Part shown: piece after piece, positions 1-7,418 of the stretch
Layout of the letters: the number at the start of each line of letters is the position of its first letter
Position numbering within the stretch: the first letter of the stretch is position 1
NCBI GenBank assembly: GCA_031266295.1
Contig: JAISBH010000277.1
Span: 1 to 11,023, forward strand
Source: Oscillospiraceae bacterium
GTDB lineage: Bacteria > Bacillota > Clostridia > Christensenellales > Aristaeellaceae
DNA: 11,023 nucleotides
Reading direction: 5' to 3'
Notes under the pieces: generated by a model
What the model was told of the DNA's origin: nothing
The model's database searches: none
What the model saw: only the letters and a program-made list of their open reading frames with translations
Program-made: the position numbers and the translations under genes

Positions 1-904
1 GCCACACCCTTACGGACTCGATCATCTCATCTGCAGCAGCTTCCCCGTCAAACCAGCGAATACCCTCGACGCGGCGGAACCATGTCATCTGCCGCTTGGC
101 GTACTGCCGGGTGCGCACCTCAATCGCCTCGAGCAGCTTTTCTCTCGGCCATTGTTCATAGATAGCCTGCGCGGTCTCTTTGTACCCAATCGCCTGCATA
201 GACTGCGCGCCCGCAGATAATCCACAGCGCAGCAAGAATCCCACCTCGTCCACAAGTCCCGCGTCCAGCATCGATTGAGTCCGCGCGCGTATGCGTTCTA
301 ACAGCGCCGCTCGCGGTACGTCGATACCCATCACCAGCATGTCGAAGCGATCCTCTGTATCGTCGCGCAGCGCGGACATAGGCGCGCCTGCAGCCCGCGC
401 AATCTCCAGCGCGCGGATCATCCGCCGCCTATCCCCCACCGGCAAGCGCGCGGCGGTGACTGGATCGGCCCGCGTCAGTTTCAATCGGAGCGACTCATTG
501 TCCAGCCGCTCTAACTCTTCGCGAAATATATGATCGGACGGCGTCCCCGCAAATCGCATCGGCCTACGCACCGCAGACAGGTATAGTCCCGTGCCGCCGA
601 CCAGCACGGGCAGCTTACCCCGCGATAGTATATCCTCCAATATTATCAGGGCGTCGCGCGCGTACTCCGCCACGGAATATGGCGAGTCCGGCGGCACGTA
701 CGCCAGAGCATGATGAGGTATCCCCCGCCACTCGCCCGGCTCAAGCCGCGCCGTGCCCACGCGCATCCCCTGGTATACCTGCATAGCGTCCATTGAGACA
801 GCCTCACCGTTCAGTACGCGGCACAGCTCGATCGCGACCTCCGACTTCCCGGACGCGGTCGGACCGACTATGGCGGCGACTTTCGGCTTCACGATAGCGC
901 TCAT
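1..904 (-). CDS. miaA: tRNA dimethylallyltransferase MiaA (C-terminal end cut off)
   Basis: MiaA transfers a dimethylallyl group from DMAPP to N6 of A37 in tRNAs reading UNN codons, giving i6A37; it is cytoplasmic. My translation from the ATG at 904 gives 301 residues that remain open at the window edge. Families are usually about 300-315 residues, so only a few residues are missing. Visible motifs are the P-loop GPTASGKS (14-21), DAMQVYQGM (39-47), GIPHHAL (61-67), LVGGTGLY (101-108), DRRRMIRALE, IGYKE (239-243) and the C-terminal RQYAKRQMTWFRR (266-278). These leave little doubt about the family. The ATG directly follows the mutL TAA stop, with GAGG at 917-914 as ribosome binding site inside the mutL end, so translation is probably coupled to mutL. 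One oddity: the usual DSMQ/DSAL motif reads DAMQ (Ser to Ala at residue 40). Confidence 0.97.
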   Translation of the reverse strand, partial: MSAIVKPKVAAIVGPTASGKSEVAIELCRVLNGEAVSMDAMQVYQGMRVGTARLEPGEWRGIPHHALAYVPPDSPYSVAEYARDALIILEDILSRGKLPVLVGGTGLYLSAVRRPMRFAGTPSDHIFREELERLDNESLRLKLTRADPVTAARLPVGDRRRMIRALEIARAAGAPMSALRDDTEDRFDMLVMGIDVPRAALLERIRARTQSMLDAGLVDEVGFLLRCGLSAGAQSMQAIGYKETAQAIYEQWPREKLLEAIEVRTRQYAKRQMTWFRRVEGIRWFDGEAAADEMIESVRVW

Positions 905-2809
905 TTACACAATCCTCTTGAATCGGCGATCCAGTTCCCTTTTCTCAATCGCGACACATATCGGGCGTCCATGCGGGCATGTAGGCATCGTGTGAGTGTT
1001 CGCCAACGAGGACAGCAGACCCTCTATCTGGTTATTGGTGAGCGGATCGCCACCCTTTATCGCCTTCTTGCACGACAGCTGGATTAGGCTGTCACGCCGC
1101 TTACGCGCGGTCGGCAACTCGGCGAATTCATCCAGTGCGTCTATAACCGCGCGGATCAATTCTGGCGCTGGCGCGCCCATCACCATCGGCACCGACGTCA
1201 CCCGGATCGCACGCTCGCCGAACGGTTCCACTGTGAAACCCGCCTGCGCGACTACGGCGGCGTTCGCCTCGATAAGCGCGGCTTCACGATGAGACAGCTC
1301 GACCGTCAGCGGCGACAGCATCGGCTGCGACGCGCTGCCCGTATCCAGCGCGGCCATAAATCTATCGTACAAGAACCGCTCGTGCGCGGCGTGTTGATCG
1401 ATCAGGAACAGCACCTCGCCCTGCTCGACGAGGATGTATTGGTTGAACGCCGCGCCGAAGACGCGAAACGGTCGGCAGGATTGGGAGGCCTCGGTTCCGG
1501 CGCGTTCATCTATCAGCGATTGCTGCTCTGTTTCGATAATAGCGGGTTTGATCGACGTATCCGGCACGGCGGAGTCGCGCGCCTTGTCGGTCAGCGGCGC
1601 GGACGGATCATCGTCGATGACGACGCTGCGCGGCTGGGCAGGCGTAATCGCCGACGAAATAATCGGAGGCGACTGGCTGACGGCGTCCGATGCCGCCGAC
1701 TGCGCGGCGCTGTCACGCGGCGGCGTCTCGGTCATGTCCATCGGCGCAGGTTCAGTCAGCCTATGGTTGCCCGCGAACGGCGATTCAACGGCCATCGCTC
1801 TAACCGAAGCCGCCGTCGATTCACTCAGCCTTAGCGCATCCGCGACAAGATCGACGATCCCGTCGCATATGTCGCGTTCGTTGCCGAAGCGCACCTCCAG
1901 TTTGTTCGGATGAACATTCACGTCGACGGCGGCGTAATCCATCGTCAGCCAGAGCGCGAATATGGGCGAGCGGCCTATCAGGATGCGCTCGCGGCACGCC
2001 AATTCGACAGCGTCTGCCAGTGCGGGCGCGCGAACCGCTCGGCGATTCAGGAACAACCATTGCTGCGCGCGGCCATACCGCGCGTCCTCACCCACGCCGA
2101 CGAACCCCTCGGCCACGCATCCGGCCGCTATGCCCTTGACGGGTATCATCCGCTCCGATGTTTCCAGCCCCCACGCCGCCGCCAGCACCCCGCGCGCGCT
2201 GCCATCACCGGCGCTGCGGAACGTTTGTCGGCCTTGATTGATCAATCGGACGGATACGTCCGGCCATGCCGCCGCCAGCTTGATTATCCAATCCGTCGCG
2301 TAAGCCGTCTCGATGATGGGTTTCTTGAGGAACTTGCGGCGCGCGGGTACGTTATAGAATATATCCTTTACGACGACCGTCGTGCCCTCCGGGCTGGCCG
2401 CATCCCTCACCGCCTCGACGCGTCCGCCCTCCACGACGATCGCCGCGCCCGAATCCTCGCCGCGCGCCCGCGAGGTCAGCGTTACCTTGGACACCGCCGC
2501 GATAGACGCCAGCGCCTCGCCTCTGAACCCCATCGTCGCAATGCCGGTCAAGTCATCCGCCGCGCGCAGCTTGCTTGTCGCCGAACGCGCGAACGCCAGC
2601 GCTAATTCCTCGCGCGGGATGCCCGCGCCGTTGTCGGTTACGCGGAAGTATGACAGCCCGCCGTCGCGCAGCTCGACCGTGATCCCGCGCGCCGCCGCAT
2701 CCAGGCTGTTCTCAACCAGCTCCTTTATCGCCAACGCGGGACGCTCGACGACTTCACCCGCCGCGATCAGGTTGACGATCGCGGGGTCGAGGGGACGTAT
2801 CCTATTCAT
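905..2809 (-). CDS. mutL: DNA mismatch repair protein MutL (endonuclease type)
   Basis: MutL couples mismatch recognition by MutS to strand incision and excision. The 634 residues show the GHKL ATPase fold: ENSLDA (33-38), DNGAGI (59-64), the ATP lid region with TSK (78-80) and GFRGEAL (94-100), then FYNVPARRKF (151-160) and NVHPNKLEVRF (298-308). Residues about 335-440 form a low-complexity Ala/Ser/Pro/Asp-rich linker. The C-terminal dimerisation domain carries the metal/nuclease motifs DQHAAHERFLYD (471-482), SCKKAIK (579-585) and CPHGRP (611-616), as in MutLs that nick DNA themselves and unlike E. coli MutL. QPMLSPL (495-501) sits where B. subtilis MutL has its beta-clamp motif QEMIV. The last Glu of DQHA(X)2E(X)4E is Asp482 here. 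The ATG at 2809 is preceded by AGGA at 2820-2817 and encodes the canonical IRPLDPAIVNLIAAGEVV opening. It lies 61 bp after mutS and abuts miaA. Confidence 0.98.
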   Translation of the reverse strand: MNRIRPLDPAIVNLIAAGEVVERPALAIKELVENSLDAAARGITVELRDGGLSYFRVTDNGAGIPREELALAFARSATSKLRAADDLTGIATMGFRGEALASIAAVSKVTLTSRARGEDSGAAIVVEGGRVEAVRDAASPEGTTVVVKDIFYNVPARRKFLKKPIIETAYATDWIIKLAAAWPDVSVRLINQGRQTFRSAGDGSARGVLAAAWGLETSERMIPVKGIAAGCVAEGFVGVGEDARYGRAQQWLFLNRRAVRAPALADAVELACRERILIGRSPIFALWLTMDYAAVDVNVHPNKLEVRFGNERDICDGIVDLVADALRLSESTAASVRAMAVESPFAGNHRLTEPAPMDMTETPPRDSAAQSAASDAVSQSPPIISSAITPAQPRSVVIDDDPSAPLTDKARDSAVPDTSIKPAIIETEQQSLIDERAGTEASQSCRPFRVFGAAFNQYILVEQGEVLFLIDQHAAHERFLYDRFMAALDTGSASQPMLSPLTVELSHREAALIEANAAVVAQAGFTVEPFGERAIRVTSVPMVMGAPAPELIRAVIDALDEFAELPTARKRRDSLIQLSCKKAIKGGDPLTNNQIEGLLSSLANTHTMPTCPHGRPICVAIEKRELDRRFKRIV

Positions 2810-2870
2810 GAGCGCATCCTATTCGTAATGTCCATTTATAATATCAGTTTAAAATATTCCACTCGCCTAT
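2810..2870 (-). other. AT-rich mutS-mutL intergenic gap
   Basis: This 61-base gap is the longest non-coding stretch in the window and is clearly richer in A and T than the surrounding genes. It holds the mutL ribosome binding site near its downstream end. I see no strong hairpin followed by a T run, so a terminator is not supported. A TATTATAAA-like stretch (about 2834-2842 on the minus strand) resembles a -10 element, but I find no well-spaced -35 partner. An internal promoter for mutL-miaA therefore remains a guess. Confidence 0.5.
2817..2820 (-). promoter_or_regulatory. Ribosome binding site of mutL
   Basis: AGGA on the minus strand, 7 bases before the mutL ATG at 2809. It is modest in strength but correctly spaced, and it supports the annotated start, which also matches the conserved N-terminus of MutL proteins. 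Confidence 0.5.
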
Positions 2871-5543
2871 TCAAACATTCTTTGCCCGCTCGTGTATCTT
2901 AAAGAGCGTGTTCAGCGCCTCTATCGGATTCATCGACATGACGTCCAGCCCGCGCAGATCGTCTATCAGCGCGGCGCGTTCAGATTCGCCTATGGCCAGC
3001 TGACTGTGAGCCTGCGTTTTGTTTTTCTCAAGGATGCTCCTGCCTATACCCGCGCCGCCATGGTTGGCCGCCTCTATCCGCGCTAGTATCGCGGTCGCGC
3101 GCATCACGACGGATCGGGGCAACCCGGCCAGCCGCGCGACGTGTATGCCGAAGCTCTTGTCCGTGCCTCCGCGCTCTATCCTGCGCAGGAACAGGATATG
3201 CTCCCCCTGCTCCTTCACGCTGACAGAGTAGTTGACCACACCGGGCAGCTGTCCTTCAAGTTCGCTCAACTCGTGATAATGGGTCGCGAACAGCGTCTTC
3301 GCGCCGACCTTCTCCGCGACGTATTCGGTTATCGCCCACGCTATCGACAGCCCGTCGAATGTGGATGTACCGCGCCCTATCTCGTCCAGTAGTATCAGCG
3401 AACGGTTCGTCGCGGCCTTGAGTATCGCAGCGGACTCGCTCATCTCCACCAGGAATGTCGATTGTCCGGAGGCCAGATCGTCCGACGCGCCCACGCGGGT
3501 GAACAACCGATCCACTATGCATAGGTCGGCCGCTCTCGCCGGAACAAAGCTGCCCACCTGCGCCATCAGCACAATCAGCGCGACCTGACGCATGTACGTG
3601 CTCTTGCCCGCCATATTCGGCCCGGTCAGCACCTGCACGCGGCTATCGTTATCCAGGCGGGTATCGTTGGGTATGAACAGCTCGTCCTTGAGCATCGTCT
3701 CCACGACCGGATGACGTCCGTCCTTGATATCGATTACGCCATCATCATTAAAGGTAGGGCGGACATAATCCCTCCTCACCGCGACGGACGCCAGCGAACA
3801 CAGCGCGTCCAGCCGAGCCAGCGCCTCAGCGCAGCCACGCATCCTCGCCGTATGCCCGGCTATCCAATCCACCAGCGCGCCGAACAGCTCCTGCTCCAGC
3901 CTGATAGACTTATCCTTCGCGCCGATGATCATCTCCTCCATACGCGTCAGTTCGGGCGTTGTGAACCGTTCGCTGCCCGTCAGCGTCTGGCGGCGGATAT
4001 AGCGGTCGGGCGCGCGCTCCGCATGACCCTTGCTGATCTCTATCACGTAACCGTAGACGCGGTTATATATGATCTTCAGGGTTTTGACGCCCGTATCCAG
4101 ACGCTCGCGCGATTCCAGATCCGCTATCCACTGCCGTCCGTCCTCGGACGCCTGGCGCAGCGTATCCAGTTCCTCGTTATACCCGGCCTTGATGAACCCG
4201 CCGTCCGCGTGGGTGGGAGGCGGGTTTGGGTCGATCATCCGATCCAGCAGCGCACACAAGTCCGCCATCGAATCCAGCGCGTTGATTATATCCTTAAGCA
4301 CGATGGGTATCCCGCCGTACTCACCCGAACCCAGCGCCTCGGCCAACGAGCGTACGCCCGGTATTTGCGTGAACGCGGCGCGCAGCGCCAGCGCATCCCT
4401 CGCGGTAAACGATCTGTACGACACCTTGCACAGCAGCCGCTCGAGATCGACGATCCCCTTCAGCCGCTGCATGATCCCATCAAGGCGAGGCGTGTCGGCA
4501 ACCAGCGAGGCGACCGCATCCAGGCGCGACTCGATCCTCGCGCGTACAGCCATCGGGTGTTCCACCCACTGCCTCAGCATTCGCGCGCCCATGGCGGTGC
4601 GCGTGTAGTTGAGCAAGTAGAACAATGTGCCGCCGTCTTTGCGGCCGCGCATGGTTTCGGTCAGCTCCAGATTGCGCCGGGCGACGCGATCCAAGCCCAT
4701 TTCATCTGAACGCTCGCTGACAATCAATCCCGTTATATGCACCAGCGCGGTACGCTGGGTTTCGTTCAGGTATGATAACAGCCCGCCAGCCGCGCGCGTC
4801 GCCATTGGCAGCGCCGCCAGTCCCAGCGATTCAAGCGTGACGCAGGCCGGGGTTTCCTCGCCGGTCTCGTTAGCCGAGTTGATTTTGTTAACCGAGTTGA
4901 AGTGCGCCAGTATCGTCTTGCGCGCCGTGTTCAAGGCGAACGCCTCGTCCGCGTAACGCTCAATCCCCGCGCCGACCGGGCGTATGCCCAGCCCGTCCAG
5001 CGTTTCTTGGGTGAGGGAGTCGGCGATTATCTCGGCGGGCGCTATCGACGCGACTGTGTCGGCCAGTTCGCCCACGGACTCCAGCTCCAGCACACGGAAC
5101 TCGCCCGCGCTCACATCGACCCACGCCAGCCCGGCGCGCTTCTTGAACGCGGCCATAGACAGCAAGTATCGGCTTTGACCTGTGTCCGGCGGCTCCTGAT
5201 CGATGTTGGTGCCTGGGGTGACGATGCGCACGATCTCGCGTTCGACCAATCCGCGCGACTGCGCAGGGTCGCCCATCTGCTCGCATATCGCCACCCTGTG
5301 CCCGAGCGACACCAATCGGTTGATGTATGCCGACGCGCTGTGATGCGGCACGCCACACATAGGCGCGCGAACGCCGTCGCCAGCGTCGCGGCCCGTCAGC
5401 GTCAGGTTCAGCAGCGCGGACACCTTCTGCGCGTCCTCGAAGAACATTTCGTAAAAGTCCCCGAGCCGGAAGAACACGATTGTATCCGGATACCGCCTCT
5501 TCAGACCCAGATACTGCTGCATCATGGGCGAGTAGGCAGCCAT
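2871..5543 (-). CDS. mutS: DNA mismatch repair ATPase MutS
   Basis: MutS (MutS1 type) binds mismatches and small loops and recruits MutL in an ATP-dependent manner. From the ATG at 5543 the protein has 890 residues. Visible parts are the opening MAAYSPMMQQYL, the mismatch-reading GDFYEMF with Phe30 and Glu32, the connector/core/clamp region (about 110-600), Walker A TGPNMAGKS (640-648), the ASDDLASGQSTF loop (686-697), Walker B LILLDEIGRGTS (716-727) and FATHYHEL (752-759). The C-terminal NPIEALNTLFKI follows a degenerate clamp-binding-like QLAIG (848-852). The open frame extends 26 codons upstream to a GTG at 5621, but that stretch is Ala/Arg/Asp-rich, unlike MutS, and would overlap the preceding gene by 77 bp. 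The ATG at 5543 comes one base after that gene's TGA and has AAGGG five bases upstream, so I chose it. mutL follows after 61 bp. Confidence 0.97.
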   Translation of the reverse strand: MAAYSPMMQQYLGLKRRYPDTIVFFRLGDFYEMFFEDAQKVSALLNLTLTGRDAGDGVRAPMCGVPHHSASAYINRLVSLGHRVAICEQMGDPAQSRGLVEREIVRIVTPGTNIDQEPPDTGQSRYLLSMAAFKKRAGLAWVDVSAGEFRVLELESVGELADTVASIAPAEIIADSLTQETLDGLGIRPVGAGIERYADEAFALNTARKTILAHFNSVNKINSANETGEETPACVTLESLGLAALPMATRAAGGLLSYLNETQRTALVHITGLIVSERSDEMGLDRVARRNLELTETMRGRKDGGTLFYLLNYTRTAMGARMLRQWVEHPMAVRARIESRLDAVASLVADTPRLDGIMQRLKGIVDLERLLCKVSYRSFTARDALALRAAFTQIPGVRSLAEALGSGEYGGIPIVLKDIINALDSMADLCALLDRMIDPNPPPTHADGGFIKAGYNEELDTLRQASEDGRQWIADLESRERLDTGVKTLKIIYNRVYGYVIEISKGHAERAPDRYIRRQTLTGSERFTTPELTRMEEMIIGAKDKSIRLEQELFGALVDWIAGHTARMRGCAEALARLDALCSLASVAVRRDYVRPTFNDDGVIDIKDGRHPVVETMLKDELFIPNDTRLDNDSRVQVLTGPNMAGKSTYMRQVALIVLMAQVGSFVPARAADLCIVDRLFTRVGASDDLASGQSTFLVEMSESAAILKAATNRSLILLDEIGRGTSTFDGLSIAWAITEYVAEKVGAKTLFATHYHELSELEGQLPGVVNYSVSVKEQGEHILFLRRIERGGTDKSFGIHVARLAGLPRSVVMRATAILARIEAANHGGAGIGRSILEKNKTQAHSQLAIGESERAALIDDLRGLDVMSMNPIEALNTLFKIHERAKNV

Positions 5544-5544
5544 G

Positions 5545-5976
5545 TCAGCCCTTAGCCCCGCCGCATCCGGGGCATCCCGCGCAACCGCCGGAGCATCCCG
5601 CGCAGCCCGACGCCTCGTCACCGCCCGTGCTGCCGGTGACCATGAAGCTCAGCACCTGGTTCACCTGCTGGATCAATCCGGAGAAGGCCTCGCGCGTTTC
5701 TTGGCGGCGGGAAACCTGGGGCAGGTTCGACAGCGTTTTCTGCAGATCGTCGATACGCTTCGCGAACATCTCAACGGCGGCGCTGTCAGCGTCCGGCGTT
5801 TCCATCAGGTCGGTCAGCGCGAGACGGCTGGCGTTCAGCTGCGCCAGCATCTCCGATACCGCCGGGTCTGCGTCTACTGCCTCCTCGGCCTCGCGCATAT
5901 CCAGATATATCCGCGTGTCCGCCAGCGCCTCGCCTAGCGCCTGCGTGCGGCGGAATACCTCGTTTATCTCCGTCAT
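5545..5976 (-). CDS. ymcA: YlbF/YmcA family protein (RicA-like) with cysteine-rich tail
   Basis: A 143-residue, mainly helical protein with no signal peptide or membrane segment. Residues 1-110 fit the YlbF/YmcA family (DUF964-type): an N-terminal EVFRRTQALGEAL helix, a YLDMREAEEAVDADP segment, then a long amphipathic helix pair. The tail after residue 117 has five cysteines at 125, 128, 132, 135 and 138 (CxxCxxxCxxCxxC) among Gly/Ala/Ser. In B. subtilis YmcA (RicA) and YlbF (RicF) join YaaT (RicT) in an Fe-S-containing complex that helps RNase Y process mRNAs and affects competence, sporulation and biofilm formation; cysteines near the C-termini serve as cluster ligands. The position between miaB and mutS is the ymcA position in Bacillus, so I favour RicA over RicF, although sequence alone does not separate them. 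The ATG at 5976 has GGAGG seven bases upstream. The family is certain; the Ric role is inferred. Confidence 0.85.
   Translation of the reverse strand: MTEINEVFRRTQALGEALADTRIYLDMREAEEAVDADPAVSEMLAQLNASRLALTDLMETPDADSAAVEMFAKRIDDLQKTLSNLPQVSRRQETREAFSGLIQQVNQVLSFMVTGSTGGDEASGCAGCSGGCAGCPGCGGAKG
5549..5553 (-). promoter_or_regulatory. Ribosome binding site deciding the mutS start
   Basis: AAGGG on the minus strand ends five bases before the ATG at 5543. It lies inside the last codons of the upstream ymcA-like gene, whose TGA is one base before the mutS ATG. The arrangement TGA-C-ATG suggests stop/restart coupling and supports this start over the GTG at 5621. Confidence 0.55.
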
Positions 5977-5983
5977 ATTGATT

Positions 5984-5988
5984 CCTCC
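5984..5988 (-). promoter_or_regulatory. Ribosome binding site of the ymcA-like gene
   Basis: GGAGG on the minus strand, seven bases before the ATG at 5976, within the 32-bp gap after the miaB stop. It is one of the strongest Shine-Dalgarno matches in the window and fixes the start of this small gene. Confidence 0.75.
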
Positions 5989-6008
5989 ATATCAAGCCTT
6001 GTCCGTTT

Positions 6009-7418
6009 TCAGGGAGAAGCCGTTACGCGATCATCCGACGGCGTTCCCCTAAGCGTATTGTGTCCCGCCGACGTAATCTTAACGGGCACGAACCGCCCTA
6101 TCATATCTTCGCCGCCAGGCAGCGTTACGCTCATGCCGCGCTCTACCTTGCCCGACACATAGCCGGAGCCTCGCCGCGCCGCTTCATCCACCAGTACGAC
6201 ATGTTCCGAGCCGATCAGCCCGGCGAACACGCTCGCCGTCCGCGCCTCCTGCGCCGCGATCAGCCGCGCGATCCTCTCGCGCGACACATCCTCCGGTATG
6301 CGATCCGGCAGCGTCGCAGCGGGTGTCCCCGTCCTGGGCGAATATACGAACGTATAAGCCGCGTCGAACCGCGCCTCCTCCACCAAGGCCAGCGTATCCT
6401 CGAAATCCTCGTCCGTCTCGCCCGGAAAACCTACGATCAAGTCCGTTGTGATCCCGACGTCCTGCACAGCCTCGCGCAGTTTGGCAACCCTCTCCAGATA
6501 GCGCGCGTGTGTGTGGCGTCGATTCATCAGCGCGAGTATTCGGTCGCTGCCGGACTGCGCGGGCAGGTGGATATGATTGCACACCGCCGGAACCGCGGCC
6601 ATCGTGTCAATCAGCTCGTCGGACAGATCCTTTGGATGGGAGGTCATGAACCGCACGCGCGGCACACCCAGGCTCGCGACGGCCCGCAGGAGCGACGCGA
6701 ACGTAGCCCCGCCCTTCATGCCAGCGCCGTATGAGTTGACGTTCTGCCCCAGCAATGTTATTTCCTTTACGCCGCCCGCCAGCAGCGTCTCGCATTCGCG
6801 CTGTATCTCGTCCATCGGGCGGGAGTGTTCGCGGCCCCTAACATACGGCACTATGCAGTAGCTGCACATGTTGTCGCAGCCGCGCATCGCTATCACGAAT
6901 GCCTTGTGGCCGTGTTCGTTCGCGCCGCCGACGTCCTCCGCGATATCCTCCACCCCGGCGGCCTGTTCCCATATGTCCGTGACGGGCTGACGCTCGTCCA
7001 GCGCGCGCAGCAGGTACTCGGGCAGCCGCTGGATATTGTGGGTGCCGAACACTATGTCCGCGCCGGGGAACGTCCGCGCCGCGCCTCCGCCCGACTCCTG
7101 AGCCATGCACCCGCACACCGCGATCATCATCTCGGGCCGGGAGCGTTTCTCATGCACCGCGCGCAGTATGTTGCCCAGTGCACGCCGCTCGGCGTTGTCG
7201 CGGACGCAGCATGTATTGAACAGAATGAACTCCGCGCCCGCGCGATCGGTCTTAACCAAGCCGCACGCCGTCAGCAGCCGCGCGATAGTCTCGCCGTCGC
7301 GGGCGCTCATCTGGCAGCCGTATGTGACGACGGCGAACGTGCGCGGCTTATCGTCCCGCTTTCGGAGGTTATCGATGACGGCTTCGATAACGGAATCACT
7401 CACCGCCGTCACCGCCAT
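6009..7418 (-). CDS. miaB: tRNA-2-methylthio-N6-dimethylallyladenosine synthase MiaB
   Basis: MiaB is a radical SAM methylthiotransferase that converts i6A37, made by MiaA, to ms2i6A37 in tRNAs. The 469 residues have the N-terminal UPF0004 domain with the three auxiliary-cluster cysteines in YGCQMS (Cys35), FNTCCVRDNAE (Cys70) and CGCMAQ (Cys104). The radical SAM motif RGCDNMCSYC follows (Cys181, Cys185, Cys188). LLGQNVNSYG and HIHLPAQSGS are MiaB hallmarks and separate it from MtaB and RimO. A C-terminal TRAM domain spans about 400-460. Length is normal for the family. The start is ambiguous: the ATG at 7418 overlaps the rng end by 23 bp, but the only AGG (in TATAGGTA) lies better for a GTG two codons on, and a further GTG is five codons on. 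The overlap implies coupling to rng. miaA lies three genes downstream, so both A37 steps share this operon. Confidence 0.97.
   Translation of the reverse strand: MAVTAVSDSVIEAVIDNLRKRDDKPRTFAVVTYGCQMSARDGETIARLLTACGLVKTDRAGAEFILFNTCCVRDNAERRALGNILRAVHEKRSRPEMMIAVCGCMAQESGGGAARTFPGADIVFGTHNIQRLPEYLLRALDERQPVTDIWEQAAGVEDIAEDVGGANEHGHKAFVIAMRGCDNMCSYCIVPYVRGREHSRPMDEIQRECETLLAGGVKEITLLGQNVNSYGAGMKGGATFASLLRAVASLGVPRVRFMTSHPKDLSDELIDTMAAVPAVCNHIHLPAQSGSDRILALMNRRHTHARYLERVAKLREAVQDVGITTDLIVGFPGETDEDFEDTLALVEEARFDAAYTFVYSPRTGTPAATLPDRIPEDVSRERIARLIAAQEARTASVFAGLIGSEHVVLVDEAARRGSGYVSGKVERGMSVTLPGGEDMIGRFVPVKITSAGHNTLRGTPSDDRVTASP

Noticed and set aside
1289..2605. Several plus-strand open frames of 150-230 codons opposite mutL
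   Set aside because: They mirror the MutL coding frame, are Arg-rich and low in hydrophobic residues, overlap each other in different frames and match no family I know.
2810..2870. Internal promoter or terminator in the mutS-mutL gap
   Set aside because: A TATTAT/TATAAA-like stretch exists, but the nearest TTGAAT is about 25 bases away, too far for a normal sigma-70 promoter, and no GC hairpin with T run is present.
3711..4709. Long plus-strand open frame (332 codons) opposite mutS
   Set aside because: It is fully antisense to a confident MutS gene, is rich in Arg/Gln/His as expected from the complement of GC-rich coding DNA, and has no recognisable motif.
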